Below are positions 1 through 8,951 of a stretch of 49,768 bases of DNA, piece after piece. The DNA lies in IMG/VR virus record IMGVR_UViG_3300032148_000003, positions 1 to 49,768 of that record. One strand, written 5' to 3'. Numbering within the stretch: position 1 is the stretch's first letter; each line of letters starts with the position of its first letter. A model generated the notes under the pieces. That model was not told the origin of the DNA. It saw nothing but the letters and a program-made list of their open reading frames with translations, and made no database searches. Source of the DNA: a virus. The translations under genes were made by a program, and so were the position numbers.

Positions 1-125
1 AGTTATGTTGTCTATCAGCTTATTGTCATTATAAATTAAGTAGATACAATTAATCTACACAGTTAATGATGGATTCTTTTGAAGGTGACGAAGATGAATG
101 GAATAAGCTGATAGACAACATAACT
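1..125. repeat. 24-bp perfect inverted repeat at the left edge
   Basis: Bases 1-24 are the exact reverse complement of bases 102-125, separated by 77 bases. The right arm lies inside the coding end of a short reading frame (66-140). The left arm starts at the first base of the window. Either this is a real hairpin between the fibre gene and the membrane genes, or a fold-back join produced during amplification or assembly. Confidence 0.9.
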
Positions 126-140
126 AAAGGAGAACCCTAA
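66..140 (+). CDS. Possible 24-residue acidic peptide or C-terminal remnant
   Basis: A short frame opens at one of two adjacent ATGs (66 or 69) and ends at TAA 138-140, immediately before the next ATG at 141. The product would be about 23-24 residues, acidic then basic, ending KLIDNITKGEP. An in-frame stop at 51-53 prevents extension to the left in this sequence. There is no clear ribosome-binding site. Its last codons carry the Shine-Dalgarno sequence (AAAGGAGA) of the next gene. It may be a genuine small gene, or the end of a longer upstream gene if bases 1 to about 60 are an assembly artefact. Confidence 0.3.
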   Translation: MMDSFEGDEDEWNKLIDNITKGEP

Positions 141-497
141 ATGCAACAAAGAATGGAATCACTGGAGACCCAGCTAGCCTTGATAAAGGCAGATGTAGAC
201 TCTATAAGAAACAAAGAACTACAACTGCCTGATTGGGTCCGTACTACTGCTATCGCCTTATTGTTTGCTGTATTTGCTCAGACAGTTACAGCAGTGTGGT
301 GGGCTAGTAATATTTCAACCAAACAAGAAGTCCTAGAGTCACGTATTAATACCAATACATCTTTTAGAATGGGTTGGCATGAGAAGCATGCTGAAGTTAT
401 GGCTTCATTGCAAAGACTTGAGATTAAGTTAGAGCAAATTGAGAAAGACAATAGGGAAATTAAGTCTGACCATAAAGGGAAGGTCTTTAATAATTAA
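141..497 (+). CDS. Single-pass membrane protein with coiled-coil flanks
   Basis: 118 residues. An N-terminal amphipathic segment (about 1-28) is followed by one hydrophobic segment at about 33-55 (WVRTTAIALLFAVFAQTVTA). The charged C-terminal part, about 75-110, has coiled-coil character (SLQRLEIKLEQIEKDNREIK). The start follows AAAGGAGA at good spacing. It lies 11 bases before a three-segment membrane protein that looks like a holin, so a role in lysis (accessory holin or inner-membrane spanin-like protein) is a reasonable guess from position and topology. No spanin lipoprotein partner is adjacent. No specific family was recognised. Confidence 0.7.
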   Translation: MQQRMESLETQLALIKADVDSIRNKELQLPDWVRTTAIALLFAVFAQTVTAVWWASNISTKQEVLESRINTNTSFRMGWHEKHAEVMASLQRLEIKLEQIEKDNREIKSDHKGKVFNN

Positions 498-508
498 GGA
501 CAAGTAAT

Positions 509-937
509 ATGATAACGATAATCACAAATATACTACCAATCATCCTAGGTTACATAGGGAAGTTTATGGCTATTAAGTCTAAAGCAGCCTCTGATAGCCA
601 AAATAGAATGATTGAGATATTAGGTGCCAGATCTGGTGCCAGACAGCAGGCTGTTGAACAGTCTAACAGAGAGTCCCCTTGGGCTGCTTTGAATCGAAGA
701 GTGATTATCTTTGTAATACTATTTTTAGTGGCCATATATCCTATTGCAGGTATATTTGGTATCGAAACTGTTATACCTGTCGTTACCAAAGGGTTCAGTT
801 TTCTAGGTATATTCAGTACCCCTGAAGAGGTTGAATATTTGACAGTTAAAGGTCTATTGAAATACGAAGAGATATTCGGATGGGCTACAATGATTATAGA
901 GTTCTACTTTGGAGCTCAATTAGCTAAAGCGAGGTAA
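509..937 (+). CDS. Putative holin (three membrane segments)
   Basis: 142 residues. Hydrophobic segments lie at about 1-20, 70-92 (VIIFVILFLVAIYPIAGIFG) and 120-140, separated by a charged loop (KSKAASDSQNRMIEILGARS). This architecture resembles the three-segment phage and gene-transfer-agent holin family. The ATG follows TAAGGACA, a weak Shine-Dalgarno sequence. It sits 11 bases after another small membrane protein and before a secreted HExxH protein, which fits a lysis cassette. Holin function is inferred from topology and neighbours; other membrane roles cannot be excluded. Confidence 0.55.
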   Translation: MITIITNILPIILGYIGKFMAIKSKAASDSQNRMIEILGARSGARQQAVEQSNRESPWAALNRRVIIFVILFLVAIYPIAGIFGIETVIPVVTKGFSFLGIFSTPEEVEYLTVKGLLKYEEIFGWATMIIEFYFGAQLAKAR

Positions 938-942
938 ATAAT

Positions 943-1935
943 ATGGGATATACATACGATAGAGATGGTAAAAGAACAGGGTACTCCCCTGGGAAGAAAA
1001 CCCTTTACCACGATAAAAGAGGTGAAGGTCATAACATGGGCTATGACGAGTACAAGGTCAGGAAGAAACTTGCTATAGAGGCTACTAGACGTGCAGATAA
1101 TGAAGATACAATAGCTAAGTCTAAGGCTGAAGAGGTTGCTTTCGTGAAGGCTGAGAATGCGAGAATTGCATATGATAAGGACTATCAAGAAGGTTTAGAA
1201 AGAGCTGAGACTGGACAGGCTTCACAAGCCCTAAGAGATAAGTATCTAGAGTTCTTAGCAGATACTCAGGTTAATACTAACAAACAAGAGGTTGATGCTG
1301 AGGGTGCAGAACAGTCTAAGTGGGAAGAGAATGAGATAAAGAAGGCTGATGTATTTGCAAAGCTGAAAGCCCAACAAGGGGCTAAGTATGCTGAAGAGGC
1401 TAGGATTAAAGAGGCTGCTAATAGAAGAGATTCTGACCTAGAGTTCTTCAAGCAAGAAACAAGTGGGTATGTTGACGATAGTGGGTTTAACCAAGATTGG
1501 ATTAACTCTGTCATTAACGATGCTGTGAATAAGGGTATTAAAGAAGATAAAGCAGCTACTCCTGTTTTTAAGGTAGGCGGTGGTGTGGGTAAAACCTTTA
1601 GTGGTGGTTCTCTTCAAAACGACTTCATTAGTCCTGCTTTGGACTTATCTGGCATGATGGATGTTATCAACGGTGGTGATCGGAGAATTCCTGATGTCAT
1701 TAATACTGATATTGGTGATGCCAACGTAGACTTCACCACAGCAAAGCAGAGACAAGCTGCTGCTGATAAGGCTAAACTTCTAGATCTGGGTGATTTTGAA
1801 GCTACTTATGATACCAACTTAACCTCTAATCACGGTGAAGATGGTTTCTACCTTAAGGGTGGTGAGGATGTTGATACTGAGATCGGTTATCAAAAGATGT
1901 TTGATTTAGACAAGTTTTTATATAACATTAAGTAA
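943..1935 (+). CDS. Hypothetical virion-associated protein, helical N-terminal half
   Basis: 330 residues, no family recognised. Residues about 20-180 are highly charged, rich in Ala, Lys and Glu, and predicted helical or coiled coil. The C-terminal part is Gly/Asp-rich, with a VGGGVGKTFSGGSLQ stretch near residue 210-225 that looks superficially like a P-loop but lacks the rest of an ATPase. The ATG is preceded by GAGGTAA. The gene lies in the late operon between the holin-like gene and the metallopeptidase-like gene, whose GTG start directly abuts this stop codon. A minor virion or tail role is likely from context only. Confidence 0.65.
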   Translation: MGYTYDRDGKRTGYSPGKKTLYHDKRGEGHNMGYDEYKVRKKLAIEATRRADNEDTIAKSKAEEVAFVKAENARIAYDKDYQEGLERAETGQASQALRDKYLEFLADTQVNTNKQEVDAEGAEQSKWEENEIKKADVFAKLKAQQGAKYAEEARIKEAANRRDSDLEFFKQETSGYVDDSGFNQDWINSVINDAVNKGIKEDKAATPVFKVGGGVGKTFSGGSLQNDFISPALDLSGMMDVINGGDRRIPDVINTDIGDANVDFTTAKQRQAAADKAKLLDLGDFEATYDTNLTSNHGEDGFYLKGGEDVDTEIGYQKMFDLDKFLYNIK

Positions 1936-2439
1936 GTGAAGTCTATATTAATAGCATTGACACTGCTAGTAACGAACGTGTTTGCATTAGATGACTTTGA
2001 CCTATATAAATATGGACCAGATGATAAACTAAAAGTTGAAAGGACAGCATTTGTATTGAAGTTAGTTTTCTACAAAGATAACGAAGAATTACAAAAATCA
2101 TTTGAGAATATGAGTAAGTATGATTTTGCCGTAAGAGCATTTACAATGGTCTCTAAAGAAAGTGACGTGTGTACGGTCCATGTAGTAGCTCCTAAAATAT
2201 GGGATGATAGAGAAGATTTAGCTATATTTGGACACGAAGTATATCATTGTACATACGCTAGTCATCAGAATTTGGGAGATCTTGAAAAAGAGGCTAATAA
2301 GGAAGTAGGGACAACTGATGAAGACAAGCTTCTAGAGGAAGACAGGATATTGGAATTAGAAGGATTAGAAGAGGAATGTGAGAGTAATACTAGATTTGAT
2401 TACATAACAGGCTGTAAAGAGTTACAAGAAACTAAATAA
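1936..2439 (+). CDS. Secreted HExxH putative zinc metallopeptidase
   Basis: 167 residues with a typical signal peptide (MKSILIALTLLVTNVFA, cleavage predicted near residue 17). The motif GHEVYHCTY at about residue 92-100 matches the HExxH zinc site of metallopeptidases. A third ligand is not obvious; the Glu-rich stretch at 110-140 offers candidates. Cysteines at about 75, 98, 149 and 160 could form disulfides in the periplasm. The start is GTG directly after the TAA of the preceding gene and in the same frame, with only a weak upstream ribosome site, so coupled translation or even readthrough is possible. Its place after a holin-like gene suggests cell-wall cleavage in lysis or entry, but this is inference. 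Confidence 0.6.
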   Translation: MKSILIALTLLVTNVFALDDFDLYKYGPDDKLKVERTAFVLKLVFYKDNEELQKSFENMSKYDFAVRAFTMVSKESDVCTVHVVAPKIWDDREDLAIFGHEVYHCTYASHQNLGDLEKEANKEVGTTDEDKLLEEDRILELEGLEEECESNTRFDYITGCKELQETK

Positions 2440-2452
2440 TAAAGGAGGCATT

Positions 2453-5400
2453 ATGCCATTTAATACTACCCCAGAGATAGACTTCTCTGCTATCGGTCTT
2501 ATTACAGACGTACCGCCTCACAGCCTGCCTCCTGGTGCATGGTCTGACTGTTTAAACATTAGACCTAAGGATGCTTCAGTACAGGGTGTTTTAGACTTTA
2601 AATCAGCTGGTATTAATCTTTTTGGACAACATAAGATTTTACAAACAGGCTCTTGTAGTATTGTGACTCATGATAATCAAGATGATTGTGAGGCTGCGAC
2701 ACCAACAGCAGGTGTTTGGACAGTTAACCCTATTGTCGAAGATAGAGATGATGCTATATTAGAATTGGCAGATTGGAAGGGAAGAATAGAAGTGGCTGAG
2801 GAAGACTTACAAGCTGTCGTAGATTCTACCGAAGACACCTTAGATGCAAAGCAAGAGATTCTTGTAGATGCACAACAGGTAGTTATTGATAAGAATGAAG
2901 AGCTAGATGAGGCTCAAGTAGCCTATGATATTCTAGACTCTTCACTGTACGACTCTTGGAGAGATGCTTTTGATATTGATGAAGCAGCTACCTCTGCCTA
3001 CACATTATTAGATGATGCCATAGACGATCAAACTACAGCTCAGGCTGCATATGATGCACTTAATACAGATGCTATTTATTACTGTAGTTCTTACGATAAT
3101 AATGATAACTGTGATACAGCAAACGGTGCTACAGAGACTGGTGCTAGAGTTGACAGAGATGATGTTAAAGATGATTTAGAAGGTAATAACGGTGCCCAAG
3201 AGGATTGGGATGATGCAGACAGTACTAGGACTACAGTGGAGACTAAGAGGTTAAATCTTAGAAATGCACAGATTGCTTTTGATACAGATCAACTTACATA
3301 CGATAACACTGACGTATTTGATACTGATGCACTAGATAGTGCTCAAATAGCCCGTGATGCATCTGAGTTGACCCTTGAGAATGCCCAAACAGCTTGGGAC
3401 TCACCGAGTAACCAAGATGATTTAGATGATTTAAATGATCTGGATGATGCATTAGAACTAGCTAAGGCTAACCTAGAAGTTGCAGAAGCTACCTATTCAC
3501 AAGTAGTCTTCGATACATTACGACCTGAATTATCAGACTTACAAGACTCAAATGAGTATCTTTCAGAGATAAGAAACATTTATGACTCTCTTTCTGGAGC
3601 TAAGAGTAATGTAACAGCTGCATCTGTAAACCACGATGCCTTTAAAGAGCTTATTGAAGAGAGAGAAGAGACACAAGAGGCCTCTGATGATCTAGATGAT
3701 GCTATTGCAGATGTCGGTGCTAAACAGACTACCTACGATACAGCGTTTGGGATTGACCCTGATTCACAAGATACAATAGATGCTTTATCGGCTTTAGATA
3801 TATCTCAAGGTGAGTTAGACACTGTAATGGAAGCTTACACTATAGATGCTACATTGGCAGAAGCCCTTGAACAGGCTAAGGAAAGATTAGATGATTCATT
3901 AGAGGTATTGCACGATTCACTATCCTCTTATGGTTCTTGTGATATTTCAGGTCACTCTAATAAAGAGTCTTGTGAAGGTAACGAAGGTGAGTGGTCTGTT
4001 GGTGAGTATACAACTAGTTCTTCTTTAGACACTGCTACCGCTACTCAAGTAGCTACTTTAGAAACTATTGTAGATGATATGCAAGAGTATCAAGACTTGG
4101 CTGATTTACTATTCAAAGAGAATGAACTAAGCCTTACTGGGGCTAAAGATGCTTTAGATTTAGCTGAAGAAGAGAAGGATGCTGCATACGATGCGTACCT
4201 TGCAGCTGTCTCCCCTAATGTGGAAGAGGCTTGGGACCTATATGAGATTAAACTAGAGGCTTATAATGAAGCCCTGGATGCTTATAACATAACAGCGGAA
4301 GTAACAGAGCCTGTAGCTTTAGAGATAAAGACAGACGCTGCTTCTGAGAAAACTAGTACATACGATGAGTATAGTGCAACAGAGAATACTGCACATAATA
4401 CTAATCTTACATTGAAGAGGGACGCTGTTGATGATATTAAAGATGAGATAGAGACTGCTGAAACTGCTGTAGATACCGCACAAGAGGTTGTGTCTACTGC
4501 ACAGGACAGTGTATATGAAGCAAGTGTTGGTAAAGTAGATCAAAGTATTTTAGATAGTTTTGATACTGCCACAGTTACACTTGAGGAGGCTATTAAGGCT
4601 TACCAAGATGCTTTAGTGGCTGGGGAACTAACAAGTCTATCGGACGCGACAGACACAAACATTTCTAATGGTCAGGTTATTGCTATTACTCAGTTCACAC
4701 CTGCAGGTAGTGATGGTCTAATATTGGCCTACATTGTCAAGGGGAGTGATGACGGTAAAGGTCATGTATTGATCTATGATGTGGATGATGGGGTTTGGAA
4801 CGATGTCACATCTGCTTCGGAGGAACATGTATTTACCTTTGATAATAAACACAAACCTCAAATATTTGTATTTAACGGTTGTCTTATTGTTAACCCTGCT
4901 ACAGACTGTCCGCCTTTATGGTGTGAGGCCTCTGTTTCGGCAGGTAGTCTTGTTGAGATGCCAGATTGGTTCAACGATAGATATAAAGAACCTGGTACGG
5001 ATGAGGTTCAATTGATTACCTTATCTGGTGTTCCTTTCAAAGGAAACTACCCTTCATTCTTAAGTGTTACTTTAGATGGTGAAGTTAAAGAATTAGACTT
5101 AGATGTTTTCTCTGACGATACCTTAGAAAATGTTGCAATAAGCCTAGCTAATGCTATTGGTTCTTATGCGGTAGCTTCTAATAACACAGTGACTATCACA
5201 TTCCCTTCTGACTATGGTAATGTACCATCTATCCACTCTGATTCTGGAGAATCTGGTCTTGTAGTTTCTATAACTACTGTAACTAAAGGTGTAGCCCCAG
5301 TTGGTACTCCATTAGTAACTAGAATACTAAGACCATTCAATAATAGACTTATTGCAATGAATGTCAAAGAGGAAAGAGACCCTGACACTGTTACTGATGA

Positions 5401-6358
5401 TGTATTTCTACCTATTGACTTCTTATGGTCGGGTAATATCAAGACACAAGGTACACTAGAGGGACTAGAATGGGCTATTTCATCTATTAATACAGCAGGT
5501 GATTCTTTCTTAACACAGACACCTGGTAAGATTGTAGATGGTATGCAGTTAGGTCCTTACTTTATGGTTTATAAAGAGGATGCTGTTATTCAGGCTTCTG
5601 AAACAGGTAATACTTTTGTATTGAACTTTAGATCAGTATTTGAAGATGACGGTCTTTACAGTAGTGGTTGTATGGCACCTATTGGTAATAATCAACACTT
5701 AGTTATTGGTAATTATGGTGTTTATATCCATGATGGTCAAACACAGAAACAACACATTGCTAAGGGTATCTTCCAAGATTTCCTATTCAAAGCTGTTGAT
5801 CCTGCAAGTAAAGATAGGTCTTTTGTGTTCCAACAAACTAGAGATAAAGAGATTTGGTTCTGCTTTAGTTCTGTTGGTAACACTAATACAGGTTGTAATG
5901 GTGCTTTTGTATACGACTATGAAGCTCAGAAGTTACATAGAAGAACTTTACCTGATGTTACGGATCTATATGAGACTGAGTTAGATGGTAAATTAGAGAT
6001 CTACGGTGCTACTAAGACTGGTATTCAGGAATTAGATCCTGAGGCTTATGTTAGTGGTGGTTGGTTTGAGAGAAGGAATGAAAGCCTTCAATCTAACAAC
6101 TTCAAGACTGTAACAGGTTGTAACATTAAATCAGAAGGTGCTGTTGATGTTTACTCAGCATCTAATAAGAATATCAATGATCTGGAGGTTTATACTTCTA
6201 CATCATTTGACCCTGCTGAGGACTATAAGGTCAACTTTAGACAAAACGGACGTTACTTATCAATAAAGATTGAAATGGTCGATGATAGTAATGAAGTTGC
6301 AATTAACCCTAAATTAACAACTATCTCTTTCGATATGAAGGAGACAAGCAGGAGATAA
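2453..6358 (+). CDS. Giant tail tubular protein B / nozzle (gp12-like) with coiled-coil insertion
   Basis: 1301 residues. The first 65 residues (DFSAIGLITDVPPHSLPPGA, then W.DCLNIRP) have the typical start of the podovirus tail nozzle protein. The nozzle-type sequence resumes at about residue 742 (ITQFTPAGSDG...HVLIYDV) and continues to the end as beta-rich propeller-like sequence. Between them lies a stretch of about 670 residues rich in Asp, Glu, Ala and Leu with heptad-like spacing, almost entirely predicted coiled coil. It contains three paired-cysteine micro-motifs (about residues 66-90, 209-230 and 493-515). T7 gp12 is about 790 residues, so the insert explains the excess length. The start follows AAAGGAGG. 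It acts at the distal end of the short tail. Confidence 0.8.
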   Translation: MPFNTTPEIDFSAIGLITDVPPHSLPPGAWSDCLNIRPKDASVQGVLDFKSAGINLFGQHKILQTGSCSIVTHDNQDDCEAATPTAGVWTVNPIVEDRDDAILELADWKGRIEVAEEDLQAVVDSTEDTLDAKQEILVDAQQVVIDKNEELDEAQVAYDILDSSLYDSWRDAFDIDEAATSAYTLLDDAIDDQTTAQAAYDALNTDAIYYCSSYDNNDNCDTANGATETGARVDRDDVKDDLEGNNGAQEDWDDADSTRTTVETKRLNLRNAQIAFDTDQLTYDNTDVFDTDALDSAQIARDASELTLENAQTAWDSPSNQDDLDDLNDLDDALELAKANLEVAEATYSQVVFDTLRPELSDLQDSNEYLSEIRNIYDSLSGAKSNVTAASVNHDAFKELIEEREETQEASDDLDDAIADVGAKQTTYDTAFGIDPDSQDTIDALSALDISQGELDTVMEAYTIDATLAEALEQAKERLDDSLEVLHDSLSSYGSCDISGHSNKESCEGNEGEWSVGEYTTSSSLDTATATQVATLETIVDDMQEYQDLADLLFKENELSLTGAKDALDLAEEEKDAAYDAYLAAVSPNVEEAWDLYEIKLEAYNEALDAYNITAEVTEPVALEIKTDAASEKTSTYDEYSATENTAHNTNLTLKRDAVDDIKDEIETAETAVDTAQEVVSTAQDSVYEASVGKVDQSILDSFDTATVTLEEAIKAYQDALVAGELTSLSDATDTNISNGQVIAITQFTPAGSDGLILAYIVKGSDDGKGHVLIYDVDDGVWNDVTSASEEHVFTFDNKHKPQIFVFNGCLIVNPATDCPPLWCEASVSAGSLVEMPDWFNDRYKEPGTDEVQLITLSGVPFKGNYPSFLSVTLDGEVKELDLDVFSDDTLENVAISLANAIGSYAVASNNTVTITFPSDYGNVPSIHSDSGESGLVVSITTVTKGVAPVGTPLVTRILRPFNNRLIAMNVKEERDPDTVTDDVFLPIDFLWSGNIKTQGTLEGLEWAISSINTAGDSFLTQTPGKIVDGMQLGPYFMVYKEDAVIQASETGNTFVLNFRSVFEDDGLYSSGCMAPIGNNQHLVIGNYGVYIHDGQTQKQHIAKGIFQDFLFKAVDPASKDRSFVFQQTRDKEIWFCFSSVGNTNTGCNGAFVYDYEAQKLHRRTLPDVTDLYETELDGKLEIYGATKTGIQELDPEAYVSGGWFERRNESLQSNNFKTVTGCNIKSEGAVDVYSASNKNINDLEVYTSTSFDPAEDYKVNFRQNGRYLSIKIEMVDDSNEVAINPKLTTISFDMKETSRR

Positions 6359-6361
6359 CCA

Positions 6362-8476
6362 ATGAGTTCTTTATCAAATACAGCCATAGAGATGAGACTT
6401 TCTCTTTTAGAGAGTGGTACCAATGGTTCAGGTGGTTCAGGTGGTACATCTTCAGAGGTAGTTTCTACATCTTCTGACGGAAGTACTATAACAGGGACTA
6501 ACTTGTATGTGGCTTACGCTACATCTGTGATTGATTCTGATACTTTCGGTAGGGTACGAGTACAGGCTTCTGTTCAGGGTTTTAGACTCTCTAGGGATAT
6601 AGCTTTTGATGAATCTGGTGATGTACTTCCTTGGGTTGGTCTACTAACATCTAGTAGTCCTTTCCAATCAGAAGACCCTGTTGATTATATCTGGTCAAAC
6701 TCTACAACTGAGTCTGTTGAGACAACATCGTCTTTTGAAAGATGGTACACCATAAACCCTGGATTAGCTGCCTTTATTGGTGACCCTGACAACCCTGGTG
6801 ATGGTATCTATTGGCAAAAAGTACCTACTAGTGGTGAGATACCTTCATCTGCCTTTTGGATGTCTGAGAGATATACAATCGGTGGTTCGACTACATCTTG
6901 GCAACTAAGACCTATGAGGGTCTCTGAGAACTTCTTACCTTTCGTTAAGTACTCTAAAATAGGTACCGCACCTATTCTTAATACAAGTACTTGGGACGAG
7001 GATGTAATCGAAGCTGTAGCAGACCAAACAGGACTACCTTACTCTAATATAAGAGAACTAGGTTATGGTACGGTTGTTACTATTGACTATGACGATGGTG
7101 CATCTCGTACAGGTATTTTAAAACAAGTTGATGGCTTGACTGTTTGGGATACCCCTGGTGAGATGATACCTGGTAACCTAGTTGTATCTGGTACTATTAC
7201 AGGTGATAAGATACAGGCTAATAGTATTACAGCAGACCAAATTGGTGCCAATGAGATTAATGCTAATCATTTAGAAGTAGGTGCTGTTAATGCACAAGCT
7301 ATAACAATTGATGGTAATATTCACATACAGACCCCTGAGGCTGGTTACTGTTTAAATGGTTCATACACAGACAAAGAATCTTGTGAATCAACCAATGGTG
7401 GTGGTGGTTCTGTTTGGAAGGAAGAGTATTCATCAGGCTTCAGTGCAGGAAACTTCACTACTGGTCATACTTCTTTCTTGTACCCAGATGGGTCCGCAGA
7501 TAGACCTCTACCTGTAGATTCAAGTATATTCTTAGGTATTGATAACTTAGAGGAGATTGCTGAAACTAAGTCTAAATTCTTCGTAGGTAACAGGGATGAG
7601 TACATCAGTTGGAATGGTAAAAAGTTGTCTATTGGTGGTAACATTGTAACCTCTGGTAATATTCAATCTATGGATGGTTCTAAGATTATCTTAGCAACTT
7701 ATAAACTAGATGGTAGAGACTCAGGTCCTGATATGTCTGCAAGAGTAGATGCCTGTATACCACCATTTACGGCTGCTGCCAATGGTCAAGTTATTGAGTT
7801 TGATATTGACATTTGGGAAGAGGTTTTTGAAAAGAACTTAGTACCTGTTGTTTGGGACACCAGTGTTCCTGCAAAACCTATGGATAACGGTTGGTCATTA
7901 GAATATGGTAAGTTAGGTGCTGATGAGAAGATGTATAGTGCACAGGCTAGTCCTATCTATGATGATGGCACTACCGATGACTTCTATAATAAACAGACGA
8001 TGACCGATTCTGATTGGTCACCTATCAATGGTATCTTTAATATAAGAAAAGTGGATTTCCCATATACAAACTTCCAACTAAAACTCTCTGTAAATCCAAG
8101 TTTCTCAACATCTGCAGTAAGTTTCAATGCGTTTGCAGGTGGACTGTCTGAGGACGTTACTATTGACTTAAACAGTACAGATGGTACTTCTGTAGACCTA
8201 TCGGAGTACGACTTCACTAAAGTAGAGTCTATACAAGCTACTGGTGTTTATGGGTACCCTATAGATGGTGACTACTGTATAGACCAGAACGATGACTCTG
8301 TACCACAGTACCCAACTAAGGCCTCTTGTGAGGATTATAGTTACATATGGTCACCACCTTGGCTTACTGGTGTTATGCCTGAGTTTGTGAGTACTAGTAG
8401 TCTTCTGATTCATGGTTTTAGTGGTACAGAGGAAGTTGGTGTAGGAAGAGTTACTATAACCGTGAAGGGTTACTAA
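6362..8476 (+). CDS. Tail tip / fibre-like protein
   Basis: 704 residues. After a Gly/Ser linker (GTNGSGGSGGTSS, about 20-32) comes beta-rich sequence. Residues about 275-320 hold the repeating pattern ITGDKIQANSITADQIGANE, characteristic of the central trimeric stem region of phage tail-tip and fibre proteins. Two paired-cysteine micro-motifs occur, at about residues 327-352 (YC...DKESCES...VW) and 637-663 (YC...TKASCEDYSYIW). The C-terminal part ends in a Gly-rich beta segment. It starts 3 bases after the nozzle gene, so the two are translationally linked. A host-recognition or tail-fibre role follows from composition and position; the exact family was not identified. Confidence 0.65.
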   Translation: MSSLSNTAIEMRLSLLESGTNGSGGSGGTSSEVVSTSSDGSTITGTNLYVAYATSVIDSDTFGRVRVQASVQGFRLSRDIAFDESGDVLPWVGLLTSSSPFQSEDPVDYIWSNSTTESVETTSSFERWYTINPGLAAFIGDPDNPGDGIYWQKVPTSGEIPSSAFWMSERYTIGGSTTSWQLRPMRVSENFLPFVKYSKIGTAPILNTSTWDEDVIEAVADQTGLPYSNIRELGYGTVVTIDYDDGASRTGILKQVDGLTVWDTPGEMIPGNLVVSGTITGDKIQANSITADQIGANEINANHLEVGAVNAQAITIDGNIHIQTPEAGYCLNGSYTDKESCESTNGGGGSVWKEEYSSGFSAGNFTTGHTSFLYPDGSADRPLPVDSSIFLGIDNLEEIAETKSKFFVGNRDEYISWNGKKLSIGGNIVTSGNIQSMDGSKIILATYKLDGRDSGPDMSARVDACIPPFTAAANGQVIEFDIDIWEEVFEKNLVPVVWDTSVPAKPMDNGWSLEYGKLGADEKMYSAQASPIYDDGTTDDFYNKQTMTDSDWSPINGIFNIRKVDFPYTNFQLKLSVNPSFSTSAVSFNAFAGGLSEDVTIDLNSTDGTSVDLSEYDFTKVESIQATGVYGYPIDGDYCIDQNDDSVPQYPTKASCEDYSYIWSPPWLTGVMPEFVSTSSLLIHGFSGTEEVGVGRVTITVKGY

Positions 8477-8492
8477 GAAAGAAGGAGAAGGG

Positions 8493-8951
8493 ATGTACGA
8501 TATAAGAATGTTAACACAAGATGAATGTTTAGACAGATGGGTCCACATTAAGCCCTACTTAGAGAAAGCTTTGGCCTACTCTAGGGGTGAGTGGACTTCT
8601 AATGAAATACTAAAAGAGATAATGGTTCAACCGCTATTATTTCACCTGTGGGAAATATCTAATAATGATAATAAAGTAATTGCTTTGGCAAGTACCAGAT
8701 CTATCAATTATGGGTCTTTTTCAACACTTCATATTATTACATTAGCTAATGTAGATACTGATGAAGAGGTTAGATGGGAAGACTATCAAGAGGAGGCTTT
8801 AGAGCCCGTTATAAAGATGGCTAGAGAGGCTGGTCTTGATAGAATTGAGTTTACAGGAAGAAGAGGTTGGTTAAGAAAACTTAAAAGTATTGGCTGGAAG
8901 GAACAATATATCACAATGGATATGGAATTAAAAGGAGAATCAGATGCGTAA
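8493..8951 (+). CDS. GNAT-like protein, probable T7 gp13 equivalent (internal virion protein A)
   Basis: 152 residues. The C-terminal third (ARE.GLDRIEFTGRRGWLRK, about 112-131, then LKSIGWKEQYITMDME) has the pattern of the last strands of GNAT acetyltransferases and of T7 gp13, where a GR.GW-type turn precedes a G.. helix-strand end. The length is close to T7 gp13 (138 residues), and the order nozzle, tip, gp13-like, gp14-like parallels T7. The start follows AAGGAGAAGGG. The end overlaps the next gene by 8 bases. Whether it acetylates anything is unknown; a role in virion maturation or DNA ejection is the likeliest reading. Confidence 0.6.
   Translation: MYDIRMLTQDECLDRWVHIKPYLEKALAYSRGEWTSNEILKEIMVQPLLFHLWEISNNDNKVIALASTRSINYGSFSTLHIITLANVDTDEEVRWEDYQEEALEPVIKMAREAGLDRIEFTGRRGWLRKLKSIGWKEQYITMDMELKGESDA

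Noticed and set aside
1566-1614. P-loop-like GGGVGKTF in the 330-residue protein
   Set aside because: The match lacks the hydrophobic strand before it and any Walker B; the region is glycine-rich and probably disordered.
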